NCBI RefSeq assembly: GCF_000761245.1 | Contig: NZ_AWOR01000099.1 | Coordinates: 153,889-217,888 of the forward strand | Reading direction: 5' to 3' | Length of the DNA stretch: 64,000 bases | Origin: Comamonas testosteroni | Lineage (GTDB): Bacteria > Pseudomonadota > Gammaproteobacteria > Burkholderiales > Burkholderiaceae_C | Shown: positions 27,015-37,160 of the stretch, one piece after another | Layout of the letters: each line of letters begins with the position of its first letter | How positions within the stretch are numbered: position 1 is the first letter of the stretch | Notes under the pieces: generated by a model | What the model saw: the letters and a program-made list of their open reading frames with translations, nothing else | The model's database searches: none | What the model was told of the DNA's origin: nothing | Position numbers and translations under genes: made by a program

Positions 27015-28427
27015 TCAGTCAGCAGTGTCGTCGTACTGAGGCGGAGTCTTGCGAAATCCACTGGTGATGATGGACAGATAGGCAAGGCCGATACTGCCCC
27101 AGATGATGCCCGAGATCAGCGAGCGGGACTCTACCTCCAGCCACATGGCGCCTACGCTGATGAAGCCCAGCAACGGGGTGACAAGATAGCGTAGCAGGTC
27201 GCCCAGGCTGTGCCAGCGGCCCTGGCGCCAAATATATTCAGCCAGCACCGACAGATTGACAAAACTGAAAGCCGTCAGCGCGCCGAAGCTGATCAGGGCG
27301 ACCACATATTCCAGGCTCAGAAAGCCAGCGGTCAGCGCCACCGCGCCCACCAGCACAATGTTGTAGGAAGGCGTGAAGGACCTGGGGCTGATGTGGCCGA
27401 AGAAGCGCTGGTGGATCACGCCGTCGCGGCCCATTGCATACATCAGGCGCGATACACCAGCGTGAGCCGCGATGCCCGAGGCCATGACGGTGATGATGGC
27501 AAAGGACAGTACCACTGACCTGAACAGCGCGCCGCCCACCAGATAGAGGATCTCGGGCTGGGTTTCGTCCACGGCCTCGAAGTACTGACCGGGGTCACCG
27601 GGGAAATATAGCTGCAGAAAATACGTGGCCACGATGAAGATCAGGCCAGAAATCAGCGCTGTCAGAAAAATGGCCTTGGGCAAGGTGTTTCGGGTGTCGT
27701 GGGTTTCTTCGGCCAGTGAACTCAGCGAGTCAAAGCCCGTGAACGAAAAACAGAGAATGGTGGCTCCCGTAATCAGTGCGCCGATTTCGGCCTGGGCGCT
27801 CCAGAAGGGCGACAGCGTCCACAGGCCCTGGCCGCCATGTTCGGCAATCGCGCCCAGGACATTACGGTCTGCATGCAGATCGCGCCAGACCATAAAGGTG
27901 AAGATGACGATGATGAGCAGTTGGAAGAAGACGATCAAGCCGTTGAAATGGGCGACGAATCGAATGCCGCGCAGATTCACGCAGACCATCAGCGCGGTCA
28001 GACTGATGATCCAGGCCCAGTGGTTGACCTCGGGGAACATGGATGTCAGATAGATCTTGGCCAGCAAGATATTGACCATGGGCGAGAGTAGATAGTCCAG
28101 CAACGACGACCAGCCCACCATGAAGCCCACATTGGGGTGAATGGCCTTTTGCGCATAGGTGTAGGCGGAGCCCGAGGAGGGGTAGCGCCGGATCATGTGG
28201 CCGTAGCTCAGCGAGGTCAGCAGCACTGCCAGCAAGGCAACAAAGTAGGAGGCGGGCACATGTTGCAGTGAGTCGCGCGAGACCATGCCGAAGGTGTCCA
28301 GCAATGTCATCGGCTGGATATAGGCCAGGCCGATGATTACCACATGCCATAGCAGCAGAGTCTTTTGCAGGCGAGTGGGGGATGAGGTCGAGGCTGCCAA
28401 AGGTGGGCGATCAGTCAGTGCAGTCAT
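27015..28427 (-). CDS. puuP: PuuP-like putrescine importer (APC family)
   Basis: 470 residues, 12 helices. Many stretches agree with E. coli PuuP: HVPASYFVALLAVLLTSLSYG, SGSAYTYAQKAIHPNVGFMV, GWSSLLDYLLSPMVNILLAK, GATILCFSFTGFD and ASGIAAHAGVSRLMYAMGRD. The family imports putrescine or related amines by proton symport. No puu catabolic genes adjoin, so the substrate assignment rests on sequence resemblance only. It is followed on the same strand by the FUSC gene about 100 bp downstream. Confidence 0.8.
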   Translation of the reverse strand: MTALTDRPPLAASTSSPTRLQKTLLLWHVVIIGLAYIQPMTLLDTFGMVSRDSLQHVPASYFVALLAVLLTSLSYGHMIRRYPSSGSAYTYAQKAIHPNVGFMVGWSSLLDYLLSPMVNILLAKIYLTSMFPEVNHWAWIISLTALMVCVNLRGIRFVAHFNGLIVFFQLLIIVIFTFMVWRDLHADRNVLGAIAEHGGQGLWTLSPFWSAQAEIGALITGATILCFSFTGFDSLSSLAEETHDTRNTLPKAIFLTALISGLIFIVATYFLQLYFPGDPGQYFEAVDETQPEILYLVGGALFRSVVLSFAIITVMASGIAAHAGVSRLMYAMGRDGVIHQRFFGHISPRSFTPSYNIVLVGAVALTAGFLSLEYVVALISFGALTAFSFVNLSVLAEYIWRQGRWHSLGDLLRYLVTPLLGFISVGAMWLEVESRSLISGIIWGSIGLAYLSIITSGFRKTPPQYDDTAD

Positions 28428-28716
28428 CTTCTACAAGAACAAGAGAGCCGGCACAAAACCTGCACGGGCCTGCGCGTGGCAATGCATTGGAGAGATGAGT
28501 CCTCGCTTGGTTGCCACCGTGCTATCAATGGGTTGGGCACACCCTGAAGCAGGGCGCCGTTCTTGGGTCTCGCTGAGCCTTGGGTCGGTCAACAACGAAA
28601 AGTCGGCATTATCGGCTTTTGTCGCTTTCGAGTTTATTTATGATGAAAATCGCCTTTGGTTTCAGGCGGTATAAGCATAGTTTGCTATGAATAGAAGAGC
28701 TTGCATATGTTGAGTC

Positions 28717-29205
28717 TCAACTCCCTTGCAGCAGAGACTGAATGCATTGCCATTCGCCTTCGGTCACCGGGGTAATGGAGAGACGATTGCCTTTTTGCAG
28801 CACGCGCATCTGCGCCAGCTGAGGCTGCTCGCGTAGTTCCGGCATCAGCAGTGGGCGGATCTTTTTCAATGCCTGCACATCCAGCATAAGCCAGCGCGGT
28901 TTGTCTATCTGGGACTTAGGGTCGTAATAGGGGTCCGCAGGGTCGAACTGGGAAGGGTCCACGCGCAGATTGCCGGCAATGCGGGCAATGCCGTAAATCC
29001 CAGGATCGGCGCAACTGGAATGCCAATACAGCACGCCGTCACCCACCTGCATATCGTCACGCATGAAATTGCGTGCCTGGTAATTGCGCACGCCATTCCA
29101 GGCAATGGTCTGTTCGGGGGACGCCAGAGCATGGTCGATGGAGTATTCGTCGGGCTCGTTCTTCATGAGCCAGTAACGATGGGCTTGGGGGCTGCTGTCG
29201 ATCAT
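28717..29205 (-). CDS. EVE domain protein
   Basis: 162 residues spanning a single EVE domain, related to human THYN1. YWLMKNEPDEYSIDHA at the N-terminus, the central NYQARNFMRDDMQVGDGVLYWHSS and the Pro-rich DPYYDPKS segment are characteristic. EVE and YTH/PUA-like domains bind modified bases in DNA or RNA, and the family is thought to be a reader of modified cytosine or adenine. The cellular role in bacteria is not established. It is a single gene. Confidence 0.9.
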   Translation of the reverse strand: MIDSSPQAHRYWLMKNEPDEYSIDHALASPEQTIAWNGVRNYQARNFMRDDMQVGDGVLYWHSSCADPGIYGIARIAGNLRVDPSQFDPADPYYDPKSQIDKPRWLMLDVQALKKIRPLLMPELREQPQLAQMRVLQKGNRLSITPVTEGEWQCIQSLLQGS

Positions 29206-29235
29206 AGGTGCATTGTCGGCGAGGAGGTTGCTGTC

Positions 29236-29841
29236 TCAGTCATCACGACCACGATGCCAGGGACCGCGGTCTTGCTGCCAATTGCGCACCAGATCGCTAT
29301 TGCGTTGCAGCAGATTTCGGGTGTCCAGCCAGCGGCCTGGGATGTCCAGCTCGGCTTCTTCCACCACCCGCATACAGTCCTGAATATGGCGCTCGCCCAG
29401 ATAGCGCAGCGTCGCGTAGCCTATGGATGCAGCTGCGATCTGACCCAGTAGCGGCACATATCTGGCAGCCTGCTTGGTGCTCATGCGCAAACCCATGGCT
29501 TTGCCGAGGCGCAGCACCATGTCGCGGGTGATGAACTTGCCGATCAGCACGGAGCCAACCATGGCGATGGCTTTCTGGACTTGCTCGCGCTTTCCTGGCG
29601 TGAGTTGGTCGAGTTGCTCTGGCGTCAACCCGAACTCCTGGTTGATGCGCGGATAGAGCTGTGCGAGCAGGGCGGCATCTGCTGCCCAGTCCAGACCGGG
29701 TATGGGGATGGCACTGGCGGCAGCGCTGACGAGTGCCCGTCTTCTCAGTAGTTTGCGGGCCCGTTCAGCGGCTTGGGCAATGTCTTTGCGCTCCGCTCTG
29801 GTCGCGCTAAGGTTTCTGAAGCTCGGGTCTTTTTTCCACAT
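29236..29841 (-). CDS. Unknown protein, EcsC/DUF697-like membrane segment
   Basis: 201 residues. A basic N-terminus (RAERKDIAQAAERARKLLRRR) precedes ALVSAAASAIPIPGLDWAADAALLAQLYPRI. This Ala/Pro-rich amphipathic pattern recurs in EcsC and DUF697 proteins, which attach to membranes. A second similar segment (about 130-155) follows, and the C-terminus is hydrophilic. The family call is tentative. It lies 30 bp before the EVE gene and may share its transcript. Confidence 0.6.
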   Translation of the reverse strand: MWKKDPSFRNLSATRAERKDIAQAAERARKLLRRRALVSAAASAIPIPGLDWAADAALLAQLYPRINQEFGLTPEQLDQLTPGKREQVQKAIAMVGSVLIGKFITRDMVLRLGKAMGLRMSTKQAARYVPLLGQIAAASIGYATLRYLGERHIQDCMRVVEEAELDIPGRWLDTRNLLQRNSDLVRNWQQDRGPWHRGRDD

Positions 29842-29865
29842 ATTCGATAAGGAGATGTCGGAAAT

Positions 29866-29890
29866 AGAAAAAGGGGCTGGTCGGCCCCTT
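29866..29890 (-). terminator. Terminator after the GlsB-like gene
   Basis: AAGGGGC / GCCCCTT stem with a 6-base loop, followed by five T on the minus strand. It is 18 bp past the GlsB-like gene stop. Confidence 0.78.
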
Positions 29891-29907
29891 TATGTCGGAA
29901 TTCAGAT

Positions 29908-30159
29908 TCAGTTGGCCTTACCGCGCACCATGCCATAAATAAACAAAAGAATCACGGCCCCAATGACCGATGCGATCCAGCCTGCGGCTTGTCCAGGCTG
30001 GTACCAACCCATGGCCGAGCCGAGATAGGTGGCTACAAACGAGCCGACGATACCGAGAAGAATCGTCATGATCCAGCCCATGCTGTCATTGCCTGGCTTG
30101 ATGGCCCGCGCAATCAAACCGACGATAAGACCGACGATGATGGTTCCGATGATGGACAT
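29908..30159 (-). CDS. GlsB/YeaQ/YmgE-family membrane protein
   Basis: 83 residues with three hydrophobic helices. MSIIGTIIVGLIVGLIARAI, the GNDSMGWIMTILLGIVGSF repeat unit and a terminal WIASVIGAVILLFIYG are diagnostic. The family has been called transglycosylase-associated or stress-response protein; its biochemical role is unclear. Single gene with its own terminator. Confidence 0.88.
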   Translation of the reverse strand: MSIIGTIIVGLIVGLIARAIKPGNDSMGWIMTILLGIVGSFVATYLGSAMGWYQPGQAAGWIASVIGAVILLFIYGMVRGKAN

Positions 30160-30310
30160 ATTCTGTTCCCTGTTGGTGCTTTGACGAAGGTGACTCTACG
30201 CGGCCCGACGGTCCGACTCTGTCGGACGATTCTGAATGTCGGCGCGAGCGTGGTTCTTGCATGAAAACATACGGAGGCATGGGCTACATCGGCCACCCAA
30301 GGGTGAAACA

Positions 30311-30336
30311 AAAACGCCTGCAGAAAGCAGGCGTTT
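30311..30336. terminator. Strong bidirectional hairpin after the NlpC/P60 gene
   Basis: AAAACGCCTGC and GCAGGCGTTTT form an 11-bp perfect stem with a 4-5 base loop and T-runs on both sides. It lies just past the NlpC/P60 gene (minus strand). Confidence 0.85.
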
Positions 30337-30357
30337 TGGTCAAGCCCCGATTCGGAA

Positions 30358-31008
30358 TCAGGGCTGCAATGGGCCCAGGGCGCTATATGCAGCAGCCGTG
30401 GTGGCCGAGGCGTCAGCACCTTCGACGCGGCGGGCGCCGTCAAAGCGGCGCGCCCAGTAGGAGGTCTGCATGCTTTCCACACGTACGCTGGCACCGGTGC
30501 GCGGTGCGTGGATGAATTTGCCATCACCCACGTAGATACCCACATGGCTGAACGTGCGGCGCATGGTGTTGAAGAACACCAGGTCGCCGGGCTTGAGGTC
30601 GCTGCGGTCGATCTGCTGAGTGGCGTTGGCCTGTTCGGCAGAGACGCGAGGCAGAACCTTGCCCATGGTCTGTGAGTAGATGGCACGCACAAAACCGCTG
30701 CAGTCGAAGCCAGTTTCTGCGTTGGTGCCGCCCAGACGATAGGGAACGCCAAGGAAGCCCATGGCCGTCACCACCAGATCGGAGGTTTTCTCGGCCACGT
30801 TCTGACGTGCTTCGCGCACGAAATCAGTCGTCTTCTCGGCCACGGAGTGTCGAGCTTCACGCAACTGCGTGATGAGGCCGCGGTTGACCAGCAACTGGGC
30901 CATGTCGTCGTCACGCTGCTCGCTAGGCGCCGCGTGCGCTGAGGTAACGCCGACAAATAGAAGTGCAATAAGCCATCGGGACATGGGGCGTGAGGGTAAC
31001 ACGTTCAT
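30358..31008 (-). CDS. NlpC/P60 (C40) cell-wall peptidase
   Basis: 216 residues. A signal peptide (SRWLIALLFVGVTSAHA) is followed by a ~60-residue linker with two near-identical AEKTxDxV units, then the catalytic domain. The active-site Cys is in GFDCSGFVRA, the His in FSHVGIYVGDG, and a further HAPRTGASVRV is conserved. The enzyme cleaves peptide stems of peptidoglycan in the periplasm. Both ATG 31008 and ATG 30984 are plausible starts; neither has a strong ribosome site. Confidence 0.88.
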   Translation of the reverse strand: MNVLPSRPMSRWLIALLFVGVTSAHAAPSEQRDDDMAQLLVNRGLITQLREARHSVAEKTTDFVREARQNVAEKTSDLVVTAMGFLGVPYRLGGTNAETGFDCSGFVRAIYSQTMGKVLPRVSAEQANATQQIDRSDLKPGDLVFFNTMRRTFSHVGIYVGDGKFIHAPRTGASVRVESMQTSYWARRFDGARRVEGADASATTAAAYSALGPLQP

Positions 31009-31359
31009 TTGTAGGATGGGGACTCTATTTCCAATTTTTTCTCTTGGTTTTTGATGCAGCACAGCAAGTGAGCTGCGGGCATAAGCTTATTGCGTGAGCT
31101 GCTCTCAAATTTGCAGCGTATGACAGTACGTAATTTCCCCATTCTGGTGAATGCGGGTCGGGAATGCACCAATTCATGGTATTGACATGAAAAAGGCGTT
31201 GCATTGACGGACTCTCTGCCCCGGAATGCGCTTGCAGCGACAATAGCGCCATCGATTGCAGCCGATGCGGCGCGCTTCTTTGGCGCATCGCACGCCGGTC
31301 TTGCGCAAGCGCTGCGCTTTTTGGCGGCAGGCTTGATACAGTTTTAAGAAAGATTTGCC
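31009..31359. other. 351-bp divergent promoter region, no gene seen
   Basis: It separates the NlpC/P60 gene (left, minus strand) from the isochorismatase-like gene (right, plus strand). AT-rich left half, GC-rich right half with GCGCAAGCGCTGCGC near 31305. A minus-strand open frame here lacks a ribosome site and family resemblance. Confidence 0.5.
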
Positions 31360-31962
31360 ATGTTGTTAGAAGCTTCCGAGTCGCAACTGGTTCTGGTGGA
31401 CTACCAGGACAAGCTGATGCCCGTCATCCATGAAGGCGCACAAGCGCTGGCCAATGCCGTCAAGCTGGCCAAGATGGCGCAGTTGCTGGAGGTGCCTGTC
31501 TGGGGAACGGAGCAGAACCCCTCGCGCCTTGGCGCCAACAATGCGGAGCTGAAGGCGCTGTGCCAGAAGACGCTGGAGAAAATGTATTTCAGCGCCGTGC
31601 CTGAGGGTCTGGGTGAATGGCTGCGTCCTCCCGCCAAGCCGCAAGGCGGCAATGCGCGCAGCTTGCCCAAGCATCTGCAAAAGCCTCAGCAGCAGGCGCC
31701 CGAGCGCAATATGGTGGTGATTGCGGGTTGCGAAACCCATGTGTGCCTGTTGCAGACGGCCCTGGAGCTGCTGGAAGATGAGTTCGATGTGTGGGTGGTG
31801 ACGGATGCTTGCAGTTCGCGAACCGAGCGTAACCGGGATGCGGCATTTGACCGTCTGGCGGGTGCCGGCGCCGAACTGGTGACCACCGAGATGGTGATGT
31901 TCGAGTGGCTGCGCACCTGCGAAGACCCTGCCTTCAAGGAGATGCTGGCTCTGGTCAAGTAA
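31360..31962 (+). CDS. Isochorismatase-family hydrolase
   Basis: 200 residues. The cysteine-hydrolase triad is readable: Asp in LVLVDYQDKL, a Lys in the LEKMYFSA region and the nucleophilic Cys in VIAGCETHVCLLQTA. The family includes isochorismatases, nicotinamidases and other amidases; this YcaC-like subgroup has no defined substrate. A ~20-residue proline/glutamine-rich insert (about 105-120) precedes the Cys motif. A terminator follows directly. Confidence 0.85.
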   Translation: MLLEASESQLVLVDYQDKLMPVIHEGAQALANAVKLAKMAQLLEVPVWGTEQNPSRLGANNAELKALCQKTLEKMYFSAVPEGLGEWLRPPAKPQGGNARSLPKHLQKPQQQAPERNMVVIAGCETHVCLLQTALELLEDEFDVWVVTDACSSRTERNRDAAFDRLAGAGAELVTTEMVMFEWLRTCEDPAFKEMLALVK

Positions 31963-31986
31963 TCGCTTGCAGCTATTCAGGAAATA

Positions 31987-32004
31987 AGCGCCTTTGGGCG
32001 CTTT
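31987..32004 (+). terminator. Terminator after the isochorismatase-like gene
   Basis: AGCGCC / GGCGCT stem with a TTTG loop, then five T. It may derive from the dispersed intergenic repeat, with which it shares AAGCGC. Confidence 0.75.
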
Positions 32005-32222
32005 TTCTTTGGGCGATGCATTGGCGCGTCAGATCTCTATTCAGTGATGTTCAGGTCTCAGGAGCCGAGCCCGGCCCGGCGACGGCCTTCATGGGTTGAG
32101 CCACTACACCAAGCTGCATGGATGCAGTTGTCAAGCGCTGTCAGTTTTTGGCAAGCGCATTATGAATAATTATGAATTCAGAAAGCTCTCTGCAAAAGAC
32201 GGAGAGTCAAGGAGACATATTC

Positions 32223-34115
<1,893 letters not shown>

Positions 34116-34200
34116 CTTCCGCAACGGTTGTTGCGGAGCTTCACTCCCTTGGCCAGCGCCGGCGGGACGGCGCGCCGGGATTTCGGCGAATCCAGAGTTC

Positions 34201-34230
34201 AAGGCCTGCGACCATCAAGGCGCAGGCCTT
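34201..34230 (+). terminator. Terminator after prpE
   Basis: Perfect 10-bp stem AAGGCCTGCG / CGCAGGCCTT with a 10-base loop, followed by GCTGTTTG. A second hairpin (CCGCAAC / GTTGCGG) lies right after the prpE stop at about 34119. Confidence 0.65.
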
Positions 34231-34317
34231 GCTGTTTGCAGCCTAAAATCGCCCGATCACGCTGCGCAGTCCGCTGCCTGGCGCCATGGAATTGAAAAAC
34301 TTCGAGAAAGAGCTGTC

Positions 34318-35706
34318 GTGCAAGTTGCATCCTCCATCTTCAAGGCCTATGACATTCGCGGCATCGTGCCGTCGACACTGACTGAAGACGTCGCCCGTGG
34401 CATCGGCCGCGCATTCGGCATGGCAGCGCTGGTCGCCGGTGAAAAAACCGTGGCGGTTGGGCGTGATGGCCGTCTGTCGGGTCCCGCGCTGTCGGCCGCA
34501 TTGATGCAGGGCCTGACCGAGGTGGGCGTGAATGTGATCGACATCGGCCTGGCCACCACGCCCATGCTGTACTTTGCCGCCGCCACCTTGTGCACCAGCG
34601 GCATCCAGGTGACGGGCAGCCACAACCCCAAGGATTACAACGGCTTCAAGATGGTGCTCGCAGGCCGCGCCATTTATGGCGATGAAATCCAGGCCCTGCG
34701 CGTGCGCATGGAAACCGAAGACTGGGCAATTACCGGTGCCGGACAGATCAGCCGGGCCGATGTTCTGGCCGATTACACCGCCCGCATCGTGGGCGACGTG
34801 AAGCTCGCGCGGCCCATGAAGATTGTGGTGGACTGCGGCAACGGCGTGGCCGGTGCATCGGCTCCTGCCATCTTCCGTCAGCTGGGCTGCGAGGTGATCG
34901 AGCTATTCTCTGAAGTCGACGGCAACTTTCCCAATCATCATCCCGATCCCAGCAAGCCCGAGAACCTGCGCGATGTGATCCATGCCCTGCAGACCAGCGA
35001 TGCCGAGCTGGGTCTGGCCTTTGACGGTGACGGCGACCGCCTGGGCATTGTGACCAAGGACGGCCAGAACATCTTCCCCGACCGTCAGATGATGCTGTTC
35101 GCCAAGGATGTGCTTTCGCGAGTGCCCGGCGGCTCCATCGTGTTTGACGTCAAGTGCACCCAGCGTCTGGCCCCCGAGATCGAAGCGGCCGGCGGCAAGG
35201 CCGTGATGTACAAGACCGGCCATTCGCTGGTCAAGGCTCGCATGAAGGAGCTGGGTGCGCCGCTGGGCGGAGAGATGAGCGGCCATATCTTCTTCAAGGA
35301 GCGCTGGTACGGCTTTGACGATGGCACTTATGCAGGCTGCCGTCTGCTCGAAATCGTCAGTCGCGAAACCGACCCCAGCGCACTGCTCAACGCGCTGCCC
35401 ACCAGCTTCTCCACGCCCGAGCTCAATGTGGCTTGTGCCGAAGGCGAGCCCCATCGTCTGGCGGCCGAGCTGCAGGCGCTCGCTGCTACTGAGTTTGCTG
35501 AACCTGCCCGGGTCAGCACCATTGACGGCCTGCGCGTGGACTGGGCCGACGGCTTTGGTCTGATTCGCGCCAGCAACACCACGCCGGTGCTGGTGCTGCG
35601 CTTTGAAGGCCATACACAGCAAGCCTTGCAGCGCATAGAAGCGCAGATGCTGGCCTTGCTCAAGCGCGTCAAACCTGACGCCCAGGTAGGCGCTTCTGCG
35701 CACTGA
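34318..35706 (+). CDS. manB: Phosphomannomutase/phosphoglucomutase
   Basis: 462 residues of the alpha-D-phosphohexomutase family. The phosphoserine loop is TGSHNPKDYNG (Ser ~101), the Mg2+ loop DGDGDRLG and the sugar-binding loop GGEMSGHIFF. The phosphate-binding C-terminal domain ends VRASNTTP-like (RASNTTPVLVLRFE). It interconverts mannose or glucose 6- and 1-phosphates for LPS and exopolysaccharide precursors. The start is GTG 34318. It lies 18 bp before waaA, so both feed envelope polysaccharide synthesis. AlgC-like dual specificity is likely but not provable here. Confidence 0.9.
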   Translation: MQVASSIFKAYDIRGIVPSTLTEDVARGIGRAFGMAALVAGEKTVAVGRDGRLSGPALSAALMQGLTEVGVNVIDIGLATTPMLYFAAATLCTSGIQVTGSHNPKDYNGFKMVLAGRAIYGDEIQALRVRMETEDWAITGAGQISRADVLADYTARIVGDVKLARPMKIVVDCGNGVAGASAPAIFRQLGCEVIELFSEVDGNFPNHHPDPSKPENLRDVIHALQTSDAELGLAFDGDGDRLGIVTKDGQNIFPDRQMMLFAKDVLSRVPGGSIVFDVKCTQRLAPEIEAAGGKAVMYKTGHSLVKARMKELGAPLGGEMSGHIFFKERWYGFDDGTYAGCRLLEIVSRETDPSALLNALPTSFSTPELNVACAEGEPHRLAAELQALAATEFAEPARVSTIDGLRVDWADGFGLIRASNTTPVLVLRFEGHTQQALQRIEAQMLALLKRVKPDAQVGASAH

Positions 35707-35724
35707 CCGACGCAGCGCTCAAGC

Positions 35725-37026
35725 ATGGCCAAACCGGCTCCCATGAGCTTTGCCCGTGCGCTGTTCAGTGCGCTGGCCTGGGCGGTGCAGCCGCTGCTGC
35801 GGCGCAAGCTGCGGCGCAGGGCGCTGGCTGAGCCTGGCTACGGCGTGGCCGTGCCTGAACGCTTCGGCCATTACCAGCCTGCAGATCTGGGGTGCGATGG
35901 ACGCGGCCGATGGGTGTGGATTCATTCGGTGTCGCTGGGCGAGACCCGAGCTGCCGCCATTCTGATCAAGGCCTTGCGCGAGCGCATGCCGGCTATGCGT
36001 CTGCTGCTGACGCATAGCACTGCGACGGGGCGAGAAGAGGGCGCAAAGCTTCTCCAATCAGGCGATGTTCAAGTCTGGCTGCCTTGGGACACGCTGGGCG
36101 CAACGCAGCGCTTTATTGCGCAGTTTCACCCCGCCGCGGGTGTGCTGATGGAAACCGAGATCTGGCCCAATCTGATTGCAGGCTGTGCCAACGCAGGCAT
36201 TCCCCTGGTGCTGGCCAACGCGCGGCTCAATGCCAAGTCCGAAGCGGGGGCGCTCAAGATAGGGTCGATTTCGCGCCCGACCTATAGTGCACTGGCAGCC
36301 GTCTGGGCACAGAGTGAGGAAGATGCGCGCCGCCTGCGTAATGTGGGCGCGCAGGTCAGCGCCGTGCTGGGCAATCTGAAATTTGATGTGCAGCCCGACG
36401 AGCATTTGCTGAGTCTGGCTGCGAGCTGGAAGCAGCGCTTGAGCAAGCCCGTCGTGCTCTTTGCCAGTAGCCGCGAGGGCGAAGAAGCCCAGCTGCTGGA
36501 GCAGCTTAGAAGCCAGCCGCAAGCAATGCAGGCTGTGCAATGGCTGATCGTGCCGCGCCATCCGCAGCGCTTTGAGTCAGTGGCGCAGCTGATTGCGGAT
36601 GCGGGCTTTGCGGTATCAAGGCGCAGCCAGTGGGGAGCGCAGCCACCCGCGCTGGCCAACGCTATCTGGCTAGGCGATTCCTTGGGCGAGATGCCGCTGT
36701 ACTACGCCATGTCGCATCTGGCGTTGATGGGCGGCAGTTTTGAGCCTCTGGGCGGGCAGAATCTCATTGAAGCGCTGGCCTGCGGCACGCCCGTGATTCT
36801 GGGGCCACATACCTTTAATTTCAGCCAGGCGTCTGAGCTGGCCGTGCAGGCCGGTGCAGCCATTCGCAGTGCCGATATGGCCCAAGCTGTGCAGGATGCG
36901 CTGGCCAGGGTTCAGAACGGTGCCGACTTGGAAGCCGCCAGCGCCAAAGCACATGACTTCATGGCGCAGCATCGCGGCGCAGCCGGTGCTACGGCGGATG
37001 CGATTGTGCGGCTGATGAACTCCTGA
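35725..37026 (+). CDS. waaA: Kdo transferase (3-deoxy-D-manno-octulosonic acid transferase)
   Basis: 433 residues. An N-terminal membrane-associated helix is followed by the glycosyltransferase N domain with VSLGETRAA and METEIWPNL (base Glu). The C domain has PRHPQRFE and FEPLGGQNLIEALACGTPV. WaaA adds Kdo residues to lipid IVA at the inner-membrane face, an essential step in LPS core assembly. It follows the phosphohexomutase gene by 18 bp and converges on the tolC-like gene, an order common in related betaproteobacteria. Confidence 0.93.
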   Translation: MAKPAPMSFARALFSALAWAVQPLLRRKLRRRALAEPGYGVAVPERFGHYQPADLGCDGRGRWVWIHSVSLGETRAAAILIKALRERMPAMRLLLTHSTATGREEGAKLLQSGDVQVWLPWDTLGATQRFIAQFHPAAGVLMETEIWPNLIAGCANAGIPLVLANARLNAKSEAGALKIGSISRPTYSALAAVWAQSEEDARRLRNVGAQVSAVLGNLKFDVQPDEHLLSLAASWKQRLSKPVVLFASSREGEEAQLLEQLRSQPQAMQAVQWLIVPRHPQRFESVAQLIADAGFAVSRRSQWGAQPPALANAIWLGDSLGEMPLYYAMSHLALMGGSFEPLGGQNLIEALACGTPVILGPHTFNFSQASELAVQAGAAIRSADMAQAVQDALARVQNGADLEAASAKAHDFMAQHRGAAGATADAIVRLMNS

Positions 37027-37160
37027 AATAAGAGCTGCTTGCGCTGATTCAGCAAGTATTTCAGATAAGAAATAGCTAAATTATGTTTTGTATAAAGCGC
37101 TGACAGCTATTGTTTCAGTAGCGATTGCTTCACCATTGTTCCCGCTAGCTGTTTCGCTAC

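Noticed and set aside
28333..28674. Plus-strand open frame of 113 codons at the PuuP gene start
   Set aside because: Begins as antisense to the transporter gene and continues in AT-rich intergenic DNA; no domain.
31025..31288. Minus-strand open frame upstream of the NlpC/P60 gene
   Set aside because: Composition unlike protein, no ribosome site, lies in a promoter region.
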